From positions 2,046,001 to 2,110,000 of the forward strand of contig JAQJZZ010000007.1 of the NCBI GenBank assembly GCA_030077755.1: 64,000 bases of DNA, in the 5' to 3' direction. A program made the translations under genes and the position numbers. The notes under the pieces are model-generated. The model saw nothing but the letters and a program-made list of their open reading frames with translations, made no database searches and was not told where the DNA came from. This DNA is from Filosporella fistucella. Lineage: Eukaryota; Ascomycota; Leotiomycetes; Helotiales. Positions 24,952-36,617 of the stretch are shown piece by piece. How positions within the stretch are numbered: position 1 is the stretch's first letter; every line of letters starts with the position of its first letter.

Positions 24952-26202
24952 GGTGTCGCTACTTGTTCCTGACTGTCAAGAGAGCATGTACCGATGATAT
25001 CGATGTGAATATCTTAGTGTGAAGTAGTAACTGGAGAGTGGAGAATCTGGGGATGTCTGCAGATATAAGTTTCGCAGATCGCACACTTGCGAGTTTAAGA
25101 GTCTCTAACCATGATTTGTTGTGAGAGCTCATACTCGGTCAAGAATAACCCGGAAGCAGGAGGTCTATTCTCAATCACAAGTATCACCGAATGTGAGTTA
25201 CAGGGAAGGCACAGCAGCTGGGTGGTTGGTGATCTTGGAAAGTGAGGGGAAATGCTTGGTTCGGCATTGGCGGGTTGAGGTGGAAGTTGATGTGCAAGTT
25301 ACAAGCACTGTAGAGTACATTCGGCAATTTGGATGCGGTGTTCTGGATCAGATCGGCTAACCAATTGTCTGCTCAATGTTGACCCTGTATGCTACACTGC
25401 AGATCGATAATCTGACAAGTCTCACGGAAGCGTTTGTGCTTCGCCCTTCCTAATACATATCTGTCAACAACGCTTTTGATTTAGTGCAAAATTGGACGCC
25501 ATTCCTAGATATTGAAATGGAACTCACAAGGCAATAACTTATGGTGAGAGAGCCAAACCTGATTGTGAATAGGGGGGCAGTTGTAAACGGCGGAGATATG
25601 CGGTTCGGGGTTAGATCCTGCGAAAGGGTCGTCGGCTTGAAGCGGACACGAGATCTCGTTACAGTACCACCTTTGGGCACGAGAAGTTGTGGGACACTCA
25701 TCTGATAAGAAGGTTACTTTACACCAAAATCTAGAGCACTTTGACATGGTAATTCGTATTGTATTTCCAGGTCAGATCAAAAGTGCGGGGAAGGACGTAT
25801 AATACAGGGTTTGGTGGCAGGTTTTGATGGTCTATGCGGGGACAGGTTTACATATGCGGGGTAGCGCAGCGCCAACAAGCGCTTACGACTTCCTATTATG
25901 AGAATAGGAATAGGAATATGAATAGAATTCGGACCACTTATTAGCGTTATTCTGTTCTGTTTCGGAATATCAATATTCTACGCCGCGCTCATGCATATCC
26001 AAGAGAACAACAGACCACTCTCTCGGGTCAATAACCTGTCATTATACTTCTTGAATCTCGGCTCCAATTTCGACGACGACCGATTAATACCTGCCAAGAA
26101 GCTGGCCCTGTATGTTTATATTGAATAATAATAATGTGGACGGAGTGGCGTCCTACAATACGCCATTTTCAAACCTCCTGAATATTCTATCACTCAATCA
26201 AG
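24952..26202. promoter_or_regulatory. Shared divergent promoter of the sugar transporter and GH78 genes
   Basis: The 1.25 kb hold no convincing gene. Three GCGGGG motifs (25785-25790, 25836-25841, 25856-25861) fit the CreA/Mig1 consensus SYGGRG. The latter two lie in TATGCGGGG repeats 20 bp apart. A microrepeat of GAATAG units lies near 25900-25925. Carbon catabolite repression of the pair is inferred. Confidence 0.5.
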
Positions 26203-28827
26203 ATGGTGCAAGTCACTCGAGTCCGTTTTGAACACCATGAAGTCAATACTATTGGTATCGGGGAAAGCGAACCTCGAATATCATGGAGTTTTGAAGGAGA
26301 TGAAAAGGACTGGATACAATCCTCGTATGAATTGGAAATACTGAGAAGTGGCAGTGGAATCGAAAACACATCTGTCAAGTCTTCAAATTCCCGTCTAGTC
26401 TCTTGGGTCGGCAAACCACTTGCCTCTGGGGAACGAGCTGAAGTCCGTGTAAGAGTGACAGGTAACTCAGGAGTTGTCACAGAATGGTCTGAGAAAGCTA
26501 TTGTTGAAGCTGGTCTGCTGAACAAAGAAGACTGGAAATGTTCTCTGATAGAGCCGGGAGATCCATATCCTACCACTGTTCCTCATCGACCTGTGATCTT
26601 CCGACGGCAGGTCAACTTGTCTAAAACGATCTCATCAGCACGGCTATACATCACCGCACATGGTCTTTACGAAGCACAAATCAATTCCAAGAGAGTGGGA
26701 GACCATCTTCTGGCTCCAGGATGGACAAGTTACTCTCATCGATTGGCATACCAAACATTCGATGTTACAACTCAACTTGTCCCTGGCGAGAACTCTATTC
26801 ATGTTGAGGTTGGAGAGGGATGGTTTTGTGGAAGATTCAGTCTCCATGGGGGAAGAAACGACATATACGGCGACTCTCTAGGTTTGGTGGCACTTTTCGT
26901 TGTGCAATATCAAAATGGTGAAAGTGCCACGTACGGCACGGACAACGAATGGAATTGGGCATACGGTCCCAGAGTCTCATCAGATTTATATGACGGCGAA
27001 GTCTATGATGAGAATCAACGACTGACAGAACAAAATACTTGGCATGAAGTGAAACAAAAACCCATCTCAAGCAATCTCGTTGCTCCCGATGGTCCCCCCG
27101 TTCGCCAAACCCAAGAGATGACTGTTAAAGAAATCTTGAAATCGCCATCTGGAAAGACAATTTTAGATTTCGGACAAAATTTCGTTGGATGGCTTCGAGT
27201 CACAGTCGATGGGCCAGCAAGAACAAAAATCCACTTTCAATTCGTGGAAGTTCTTGAGAAAGGGGAAGTCGTCACACGTACACTGCGTGCTGCCAAAGCG
27301 AATGATACTCTCATCCTCGCAGGGGATGGTCCCATCACATGGGAGCCAAAATTCACTTTCCATGGATTTCGCTACGTTGAGGTCCAGAACTGGCCTGGAG
27401 AGCTGAATCCTGAGGATATACGGGGAATCGTCGCTCATTCTGACATGCAGAAGACGGGCACATTCTCCTGCTCCAATCAGCTCTTGAACAAACTTCATTC
27501 GAACGTCACCTGGTCCATGAGAGGAAACTTCCTCAGTATTCCTACGGATTGTCCTCAACGAGATGAACGTCTAGGATGGACAGGAGATATCAATGTCTTC
27601 GCCGAAACAGCGAATTATCTCTATGACACGACAGGAATGCTTTCATCCTGGCTTCGAGACTTGTATGCAGAACAAGTGGACGCCAGAGGAATCGTTCCTT
27701 TGACTATTCCAAACACATTTGATGCTTTCTCTAAAGAAGCACATGCCATATGGGGAGATGTAGCAGTCATGCTTCCATGGTCCTTATTCCTCACAACAGG
27801 CGATTCAAACATTTTAGCTAGACAATACGCTAGTATGAAGAGCTGGATAGAAACGATACCCCGCCGAGAGAACGGATTATGGAACTACACAGCAGATTGG
27901 AAGCTCGGAGACTGGCTGGACCCCGCTGCACCGCCTGATGCTCCAGGAGATGCAAGCACAGATCCGACACTCGTATCAGATGCTTTTCTGGTACATATTA
28001 CGACCCTAATGTCGAAGATCAGCCACGAATTAGGGCAGAAGGAGGACGAAGAAGTATACACAGCTCAAGCAGACAAACTCAGAAAAGCATACGCACACGA
28101 ATACATCACCCCCGCCGGTCTCCTAGCAGCAGACACCCAAACCGCCCTCGCCCTCTCAATATCCTTCTCTCTCTTCCCAACATCCCTCCAAGAAACCCGC
28201 GCAGCAGCCCGCCTATCGCACATAGTCCGCGCAAACAGCCGGTTCAAGATAGCGACCGGTTTCGCAGGGACACCTTACATCGGGTCCGCACTCTCCAAAA
28301 CCGGTAACACGAATCTATTCTACCGTATGCTATTACATCGCCAAAATCCATCTTGGTTATATCCTGTCACTATGGGTGCTACGACTATTTGGGAGAGATG
28401 GGATAGTATGTTACCAGATGGCTCGATAAATCCTGGGGAGATGACGAGTTTTAACCATTATGCGCTTGGTGCTGTGGCGGGGTGGATGCATGCTGTTATT
28501 CTTGGGCTGAGTATTGTTGAGCCTGGGTGGAGGGTATTCAAAGTTGCGCCTGTGCCTGGTGGTGGATTGAAGTTTGCGGAGGGAGGGTATATGAGCGCGT
28601 ATGGAGAAATTGGTGTGAGGTGGGAATTCAGAGGAGAGAGGTTTTGGATGGAAGTTAGGGTTCCGATCAATACGAGGGCGGAGGTCGTACTACCTGGTAG
28701 TGAGGAGGTGAAGAGTGTGGGGTCGGGGAAACATGTTTTTGAGAGGGAGTATGTGGTGACTGAGTGGCCGCCGAGAGCGATTTTTCCTCCTGGATTAAAG
28801 GCGGATGATGAGTTGCCTGAAGAGTAG
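26203..28827 (+). CDS. Alpha-L-rhamnosidase, GH78
   Basis: Hydrolyses terminal alpha-L-rhamnosyl residues from plant glycosides or pectin fragments. A single exon encodes 874 residues, with no signal peptide, so the enzyme is probably cytosolic. The N-terminal beta domain contains the RPVIFRRQVNL and ARLYITAHGLYEAQINSKRVGDHLLAPGWT type region of bacterial-like rhamnosidases. The (alpha/alpha)6 catalytic domain has DCPQRDERLGWTGD (about 448-462), which carries conserved acidic residues. It also has GATTIWERWDSMLPDG (about 725-740), which carries the proposed general base Glu. A C-terminal beta domain ends near ERE. It is divergent from the transporter, consistent with uptake of a small rhamnoside followed by intracellular cleavage. 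An intronless gene beside a 16-exon one is notable. Confidence 0.93.
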   Translation: MVQVTRVRFEHHEVNTIGIGESEPRISWSFEGDEKDWIQSSYELEILRSGSGIENTSVKSSNSRLVSWVGKPLASGERAEVRVRVTGNSGVVTEWSEKAIVEAGLLNKEDWKCSLIEPGDPYPTTVPHRPVIFRRQVNLSKTISSARLYITAHGLYEAQINSKRVGDHLLAPGWTSYSHRLAYQTFDVTTQLVPGENSIHVEVGEGWFCGRFSLHGGRNDIYGDSLGLVALFVVQYQNGESATYGTDNEWNWAYGPRVSSDLYDGEVYDENQRLTEQNTWHEVKQKPISSNLVAPDGPPVRQTQEMTVKEILKSPSGKTILDFGQNFVGWLRVTVDGPARTKIHFQFVEVLEKGEVVTRTLRAAKANDTLILAGDGPITWEPKFTFHGFRYVEVQNWPGELNPEDIRGIVAHSDMQKTGTFSCSNQLLNKLHSNVTWSMRGNFLSIPTDCPQRDERLGWTGDINVFAETANYLYDTTGMLSSWLRDLYAEQVDARGIVPLTIPNTFDAFSKEAHAIWGDVAVMLPWSLFLTTGDSNILARQYASMKSWIETIPRRENGLWNYTADWKLGDWLDPAAPPDAPGDASTDPTLVSDAFLVHITTLMSKISHELGQKEDEEVYTAQADKLRKAYAHEYITPAGLLAADTQTALALSISFSLFPTSLQETRAAARLSHIVRANSRFKIATGFAGTPYIGSALSKTGNTNLFYRMLLHRQNPSWLYPVTMGATTIWERWDSMLPDGSINPGEMTSFNHYALGAVAGWMHAVILGLSIVEPGWRVFKVAPVPGGGLKFAEGGYMSAYGEIGVRWEFRGERFWMEVRVPINTRAEVVLPGSEEVKSVGSGKHVFEREYVVTEWPPRAIFPPGLKADDELPEE

Positions 28828-31800
28828 ATGGATCTGAAGATAGTAGTTCCTAGAAGTTGCTTTCATACGTATAGATCATGAATCTCAATCTATAACCTCG
28901 CCTTCTACACAGCGTTACTCCACTCGTGCCACGAGAAACATTGATATATCTGCGTAACCTCACGACGACAATTTCGAAACTCAGAAAACCCTCTAAAATT
29001 GACTTCTCATTCACAGCTAGGGACTTTCGTAATACGTGGGAGTCAATACAACCAAAGAAGATCAAGAACTTATGTATAATTACACTATTTCACAAAATCA
29101 TAATACCTTATCACCAAAATACATACCATCATATAGCAAAGTAAAACTTACACCAAAACAGCATGTCCACCTTCCTACCTTTACACCGAGAGCGCAAAAG
29201 GGCTGTTAATTGATAAACAATAACAAGAATAATAAGTACAAAAATACCAACGCAATCTGGAGAAATGCAGAAATAAACCATCTCCAGAAATGTATCTGAG
29301 TTGAAATTGATGATTTTTTTGGCACGTGAAGGATTAAAGCTTAGGTTCCTTACAATTATTAAACACTTTAGACGAGGAAGTAAGATACTTTTAAGAAGGA
29401 AAGGTGGAAGGTGGAGATTTGATGTTTGGGTTTTGGGTAGTAAGGGGTTGAATGTTTTGCGAGTGGGTGGTGGGTGCTAAGGTGGTACTTTTTATTGTGT
29501 TGGGAGTGAGGTGGTGAGGTGAGTTCTATATAAATCTAAGACACAAATCATCCTACTTCGTATAAAGCGGTTTGATTAACGCGTGCAAGGGTTTCAACTT
29601 ATTATCAGCGCGCAAATAATATGAATTCTTTTCTCACATTATTTTCCTACTAGATTAGCACTAGATTTCGTGACGGCTCACTGGGAAACACTTTACACGC
29701 TCGCCCTATACGATAATATGGGTCTAAGAGATAGTGGGGCGTTGGACAAGTACTTAGGATGATGAAATATGGTTATGAAGACGTAGGATAGAAACTTATA
29801 GAATAATTGATAATATCAAACGAGAAATTATTTCATGAGATTAGTAAGGAGATGAATAGAATGATAGAAGGGAGGCAAGGACTCAGGAGTAAAGAGGACG
29901 GATCTGCCAAGTTATCAAATTCAATTCATCGGCAACGTAACCGAAAGGACGTGGGAAACGACGGAGCTAGATCCACATTAATTATAGGAGATTATGTTAC
30001 GATGGGTCTAATACAACGTTGGGATGGGAATTCTCCGATAGGTTTTACCATTTGCTATTAGGGTGGAGTTCTCTGTAGAAAGGAGTTAGATGGTGTGTTG
30101 ACTCCCTGAGATGATAGAGTATAGTATTGAATAATTCGAGAGGATTTCGTTATACCCACCCTCTTGATTAACAATTCTACTTCGCAGAATCGGGATTATG
30201 TGCTTAACTTACCTGATTCCTTGAAATAGTAATACTGATACCGCCAGGGCAACTGTCACTTACTACGGTACCGGGCGAAATAGTTGTGACTTTGCTTCGA
30301 GCAGATTCTTTATAACGAGGGTATCTTAATAAATCAGAGAACCGGATTAGACCAAGTATTACGCTATCAAGTTTAAACAACTCTAGGAGTTGTTACAACT
30401 ATTACCCCTGCTCGAGAGTAGAAGGGTCACAGTAGCATCGCCGAAATCCAAAGTGGTAGATCGTTTCGGAATTGTAATCTCCAGGGGACTGTACTGGACA
30501 TATCGCCGTCGCTCAATTTCCTATTTCTATTCTTGAATGCCGGTAGCCATCCCACACTCCTGCTCCTGGGGTCAGTAACAGACAGGCATTCATTCCACTT
30601 CCAAGCTTTAGAATGGTATGTGTATACACGTGATGCTCTCGTGATACCTATTCCAGCTTTCCAGCGTTCCATCGCCAGTCTTCTATCCTCGAGGGTAGTA
30701 CACAGTTAAATTTCTTGCCCTTGAGGCTTGGAGTCGGCCGACGGGCTGTCCAATCATGTTGGACAGATGGTGGGGAGAAAGTAGATATCAAGGGTTTGAT
30801 CAACCTCTGGATTGTAAACAGCTGACCCCCATTACTGAGCCATCACATGATCGATTACCGACCCAAAGAAAGGAGTAATTCTCCAGGCCTTGTCTGTGAC
30901 CCTGGGCTCATCAAGCAGGTCTCTGTCACGCGGCCATGGCCTATCGGATGCTCGCAACTATGTTCTGAGCGGTTAAGGCGTTGGTTGGAATGGAAGCAAG
31001 TGATGTTTGAACTCCGTAGAAGATAACAAAGGGACTGTACGGGACTGTAGGAATACGAACGTACCTACTGTGTGGTGGTGGCAGATTGGGCATGAAGACA
31101 AGGGAAGAGTGAGGGTGATAATGCAACAAGGGACTTTGTGACATTGATCCTTAGGCCTTGGTGGACGGGATTGCGGTTTAGGGATTGTTGCGAGGCGTTG
31201 GGATGAGCGGCACTGCATAAGGTAGATGCTGTGTGATGGCATCTTTATTTCATCTCAGCTAGAGATGACAAGTGCAAGTTTGCAGCGTAAACTACTACTG
31301 CAGTTGGAGTTGGGGTTGCAAGCTTCGATACTTTTCCGGCACATGCACGGAATATTATCATCGCCACTCCTCCACCTCGACGGGATATTATTCTCGTGCA
31401 TGATCGGATCCCAACGGTGAGTCTACCACGATTCTCCTCTGCTGTTGGTGGTTTGAAAACGATAGATCAATTTGAAATCCGCCAAATGATCGTGATTTCC
31501 GGGGTACTGGGCCAGAAATACAATGGCTGGCTGGGGAAGATTCCGCCTGTTCACCTCTGACTGTAAGGTGCTTGCTTGGCTTTGCTGGTTTCCCTTACCC
31601 GTGTCACCCGTTGCCCGTTGCCGCTGACACCTGAACGAACTGCTCCTGCTCGCATCAAACAATCACACGTAACAGCATCAGAAGTTCCAGCATTTCACAC
31701 CAAATGCATCAGTCACGAACCCCAACACAAATTCACGTTGGACGTCGGAGAGCTTCCTTCATAATGCCGTGGTAATATTATTATGTGCACCTCATATAAC

Positions 31801-33803
31801 ACGACAGGCGAGAAGGCTTCATATTCCCCGTGCTCTCCGAACTGTTTGATCGCCCTTTTGGAGCGGGGCGAACCGATGCCAAGAGAGTAAGGAAAAGAAA
31901 AACGATAGGTCCCCCTTTTCGCTGCATTATTTGAAGGGTCGAGAATTAGAGTACTGGAGCTTTTCGTGATCTCGTTCGTATCATCTGAAGGCACTTTTCG
32001 AACCCGGATCAACAGAATCAGGAGAGATCGAGGGAGATGAGATCTGAGGATGCGATGAGATGAGGAAATGTATATTCCGAATCACATATTGATGAAGGGG
32101 TCAAACGGTCATCTTATCTTCTTATATGGTGTAATCTGTAGCAATGAGAGACATTATGCCTTTATTTTGATGACCAGATCATTTGCGATGCGATGGGGTG
32201 ACAGATCTTATCATATCGTTCAGCTGTGTTGCCCAAGTGCCGAGCCTATTTGTCGAACCGTCGCAATCATACTACAGGTTCACTCCCAGAACTGACACTA
32301 TTGATAACAGGCAAAGCAAGCAGTAGCGTAAGCCGGTGGCCTTGTTGTATCATTTAGTTTACTGGTAGTCTCTCCTTGATTATTTCTCTGAACCATCTCC
32401 TATTCTGCCTCTTTCTCTGCCTCTACCCCTTAGAAAAGAAACAACCGGGACCATAATCATAATAGAATACTATAGAACACTCAGATATATCTCCATCTTC
32501 TCGGTTGAATTCTCGGGACGAGCAAAACGCTGCAGAATCAGAGGAGCTCATTTCATGAACAGCTCATCGTGCTGCAGGATAGATTAATAGAGAGAGGTGT
32601 ATAGGCGGCCGGGCATCTCATTTTAGGGTTCTTGTGCTGCCGTAAAAGCATAAAATGGCAGCTATATCTCTAGTTGCAGATTCGGCTTCACTGGTGCCGT
32701 GTTCTTTTCCAGAATACATCTCCTTTTCCTCCTTGGGAACGAGAGGAGAGGGGTGTTTAGACTTTTTCTCCTTTTCTCCTTTTCCTTTCGCTGCGCAGGA
32801 TCAGGGAGATAGTTAAGGTAGACTCGTAATAAACAAACCCCACAACCACAGCCTCTTTCAATAAATGGAGTTGGGAAATGTTCCAGAGAAGTTCGTTCTG
32901 TACCAACCAATTCATTGCCACTTCAAACACATGGACAATTGGACCAGATGCGTCTCAGTTTGGATGGTCTCGTCCTGTCAAGCTGTTCGGTGAAGCTGCA
33001 GAACACCCAAGCATCGTCATGGCTAGAGACAGGCCAACCTGGAGCGTAGATTGGTCTGACAATACACACCAGAACCGTCGCACCACCAATGACAAGGGCA
33101 ATTCTGCAATTCTGACTCTGTTTGGACGACACTGCATCGCGACGACTCCAGACGGAGAATACGGATATCGTGAGATGTGGTAGAGTGTAAGCTGGAGATA
33201 TTAATATAGCCATAGATACCATTATTTGACTTGTTCGCACAGAGATCGTGTTCCGCTACTTCTGCACTTTGCGCTTCGTATTGAGATCTGGTGCCTCCAC
33301 AGTCCACACAGAGGAAAGAAATATGCGCCTAACAATCTCGCCAACGCCTCTGATCCCCCCTGAGAAGCATGTATATAATATAACAAAGTACCGTGGTTTG
33401 TAGCCTCAACGTCGTATTACTCTGGTTGTTCCCTGTCTTGCTGTCCCTTGATGACGGTCGATTCTCCCATTAAGCCTATATTGTTGCAGCAAACTTGCAG
33501 ATATCAAAATCTGGTCCAAGGCTTGCCTTTATTCAGCAGCCTCGAATTCGAATCCGTGGTTGTGGTGCTGGGTGGCCTTGCTCGTTGGCCGTGCTCTCCT
33601 GTCCCGGGTCCTAGTGTCCTAGTCAGAGACCGTGTGTTTTGGGCTTTTTCTTCCCTGCCCTATGAGCTTCGACACGCCTCATGATTGCTTTTGCACGGTC
33701 GTGACAATAATTGAGTAATTTCTACGGAGCCTGTACGTCAATTATTGCATCAAAGCTACGTACCGTTCCGTAGTGTGTGGAAGCTTTGGCTGGGCCGTGT
33801 ATG
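28828..33803. other. Gene-poor region of about 5 kb
   Basis: No open frame on either strand resembles a protein family, and none can be joined convincingly by splicing. The first 2 kb are AT-rich; the rest is mixed. No tRNA, repeat array or transposon termini were recognised. Part of the right side may be distal promoter of the RRM/R3H gene. Confidence 0.45.
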
Positions 33804-34630
33804 TCAGTTCGATCGAGGAGGATTCAGTACTGTGCTGAAGTGAGGATTGAAGCCATTGTGGAGGAGAGGACAGAACACGAATAGGAGGACGATAGTACAA
33901 CGGTACGACAAAACACGAAGCCACGATACAAAATCATATACAAAACACAACAAACATCTATTCATACACATCTGGTACCGCCAGTATCACCATTTATAAT
34001 AAATAATATTATTTACAAGTTTATTTTAACATCATCGCATCACTCACTCACATCTCCCCCAACCCAATCTCAAGCGAAACAAACCCCCGCTACGCCCAAT
34101 CCGATCTAGCCCGACCTTCTAGCATTTCGAACTGCTCCGTCAAAATTGCAAGTCACCAAGGAATCCTCTACCTCTCTCCCACCGTCGAATTCTCACCTCA
34201 ACTCACCCACAACCACCTTTTCTCTTCACGATTCCTCTTCTCGGTCGGTTTGTTTGATTTGCGCAACACGATCCCTTAACGAACCTCGAAACCCCGACAT
34301 CTCCTCCCTCCCTGCGACCGTCTCCTTCACATCGGCAGAGAGAAAGGAGAAAAGGTTTCCCAAGCACAAGTACCGATCCCTTCCCGTCCCAAGAATCGCC
34401 CGCATTCTTTGGACGAGACAGCTTCATACAGCTGTCCCCCGACGACAGACAAGCTGTGCGCAGGATCCGCCCTAAGGTTTGCGGTACGCTCCAGCTGCAC
34501 GAGCTTCGTGAAGTTCGGAGCAAGCGTCCAGAGCTCGCAGCGTGCCACCGTCGGCTCCCTGCATACGTCGCTGGCATACCAAACGCTCCCTTCTCTCTCT
34601 TCACCCCTTTGATTCTTCTTTTTCCTCAAG
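33804..34630 (+). promoter_or_regulatory. ATG-free stretch: probable long 5' leader of the RRM/R3H gene
   Basis: No ATG occurs in any frame on the plus strand from 33804 to 34630, directly before the start codon at 34631. The segment from about 34020 is pyrimidine-rich, as in fungal leaders. The absence over 827 nt argues for transcription of this segment as 5' UTR under selection against upstream AUGs. A leader intron is possible. Confidence 0.55.
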
Positions 34631-36617
34631 ATGTCTCAACAATACGGAGGAGGAGATATGTATCAAGACTATTCTTCGAATCGGTCGCCCAACTCTGTTC
34701 GCGCCTATGGTAATGGTCTATCCCTCAACCGTCAAACCTCCCGACATTTCGACAACAGCAATTACGGCCCTGTTCTCTTCTCTGGTGACGAGCATATCCC
34801 TTCTCAATACGAGACTTCCGATCGATACGCTCGATTACCTTCTATGCCTCCTCCTTCCAATTATCCTTACGAGAGCCATACATGGAATTATGGCGGGGCA
34901 CCTGCCGGTGCGAATATGATGGGCGGAACGGGCCGTGTGAAGCCCTCAACTCGCAGAACTGGCCTTCCACCCGTATGTAGACATCACAATATCGATCCTG
35001 AAATGAATGTTTGCTAATTCTTACTTGCAGACTTGGATGGGAGAGCCGATGCCACCAGTCCCAAATATCAATAACTATCCGATGAATGGCCAACATAATG
35101 CTTATGGCATGCAACAAGGAAATCGATCCTCCCCTCCCAACGAAAACGACGAACTTATCCCTACCGCTATTGTTATCAAAAATATTCCTTTTGCTGTCAA
35201 GAAGGAGCAGCTTATCCAAATGATGACAGACATGCGTCTGCCTCTTCCTTATGCTTTCAATTATCACTTTGATTCTGGTGTTTTCAGAGGTTTGGCATTT
35301 GCCAACTTCACTACAGCAGAGGAAACGAGACAAGTCATCCAAGAGATGAATCATATGGATCTCCAAGGGAGGAAGCTCAGAGTCGAGTATAAAAAGATGT
35401 TGCCAGTTCAGGAAAGAGAAAGAATTGAACGAGACAAGAGAGAAAAGCGTGGACAACTTCAAGAGCAACATCAGCCACTTCCACCTGGACAAATTCAAAA
35501 TCCACTCCACACCCAATCGTCGCTTGCGTCACTCAGTTCCAATCATCATCCTACCTCGCCTTCACCTGTATCTCTTCGGGGACGGCTTGGTGAGGATTCA
35601 AGTTCAAATTTTTTGATAAATATGCTGACCCAGTCAGATCTTGACATGAATGACCCAACAACTTTAGGATATTATGGCGAATTGATGGTCTTCAAAACAA
35701 ACCGCGAAAAGGAGACTCTTATCTTCCCAAGCACAGTCTCACCTGCTGATAGACGCACCATCCATACCTTGGCGCATCATATGGGGCTCGAGCACAGATC
35801 TGAGGGGCAAGGAGATACGCGATGTGTTCAGATTCTTAAGCGTGGAAATGCTGCAATAAGTCCACCAGCTCCTCAACTTCCAGCCACCTATTATAATCAA
35901 GAACGTCGTCAACTTAACCGTGCAGCAACGATTGACTTCAGCGAGACCAGAGAAACCGGTTACCATAATCACACACTTGGTCGCCAAGGTTCTGGACTTT
36001 TGGATATCCCAGGATCACCTGGACTTGGTGGACTCAGCGCCGCACACAATCTTCGGGCTGCAAAATCATTCGCTGACTTGCGTTCGTATACCCCATCACC
36101 TGTACCCTCCACCGCCAGTTTCCCTGCCGGTCTCACCCAAAATATCTCGAGGTATACTGATTACGGCCATGGTTCAGCTGCTTCTGGTACCCCAAACCTT
36201 ACCCCAACATCTGCAGGAGGTGGTATGAACACCCGTGACGAATCCTTCCTCCTCAATGGCCTTGGAAACATGGCAATTGGATACGACCGTCCATCTGCAA
36301 ATCGTGCCAATACCGGACGGATTGGACAAGAGCGCGAAACCCATACGCCGAATGCCGGCCCAATTGGCAGCCAAAGGCCTTCCAATGGTAACACCTACGA
36401 TGATGGCAGAAACGGCACAACAGCAGTCGAAAGACAACCTAGAGGACCGCCCACTGATTGGGGGAAGACAGGTGGCTTTTCAAGACCACGACAGAATGGT
36501 CATGTCAACAGGGGTAGTGGTGAGCTTGACCCGAATAGCTTCGAAAATAGCTGGGATGATAACAGAGCCCAAGATTCGTCCGATCGAACCGCCCCTTCAA
36601 ACACTCGATATATGTAA
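34631..36617 (+). CDS. PIN4: RRM and R3H domain RNA-binding protein, Pin4/Cip1 type
   Basis: Two exons, 34631-34972 and 35031-36617 (58-nt intron, GTATGT donor, GCTAAT branch, TTGCAG acceptor), give 642 residues. An RRM lies at about 158-236, with RNP2 AIVIKNIPF and RNP1 FRGLAFANF. An Arg/Glu-rich helix (QERERIERDKREKRG) follows. An R3H domain at about 338-385 includes the LIFPSTVSPADRRTIHTLAHHMGLEH stretch. The tail is long, Ser/Pro/Asn/Gly-rich and low-complexity. This order matches budding-yeast Pin4/Mdt1 and fission-yeast Cip1/Cip2, linked to cell-cycle checkpoint and stress mRNA control. Cytoplasmic mRNA binding is inferred from the family. SP/TP sites are frequent in the tail, which suits a phospho-regulated protein. 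Confidence 0.85.

Noticed and set aside
34203..34604. 133-residue minus-strand frame in the RRM/R3H leader
   Set aside because: It lies in pyrimidine-rich leader sequence and has no domain features; composition explains the open frame.
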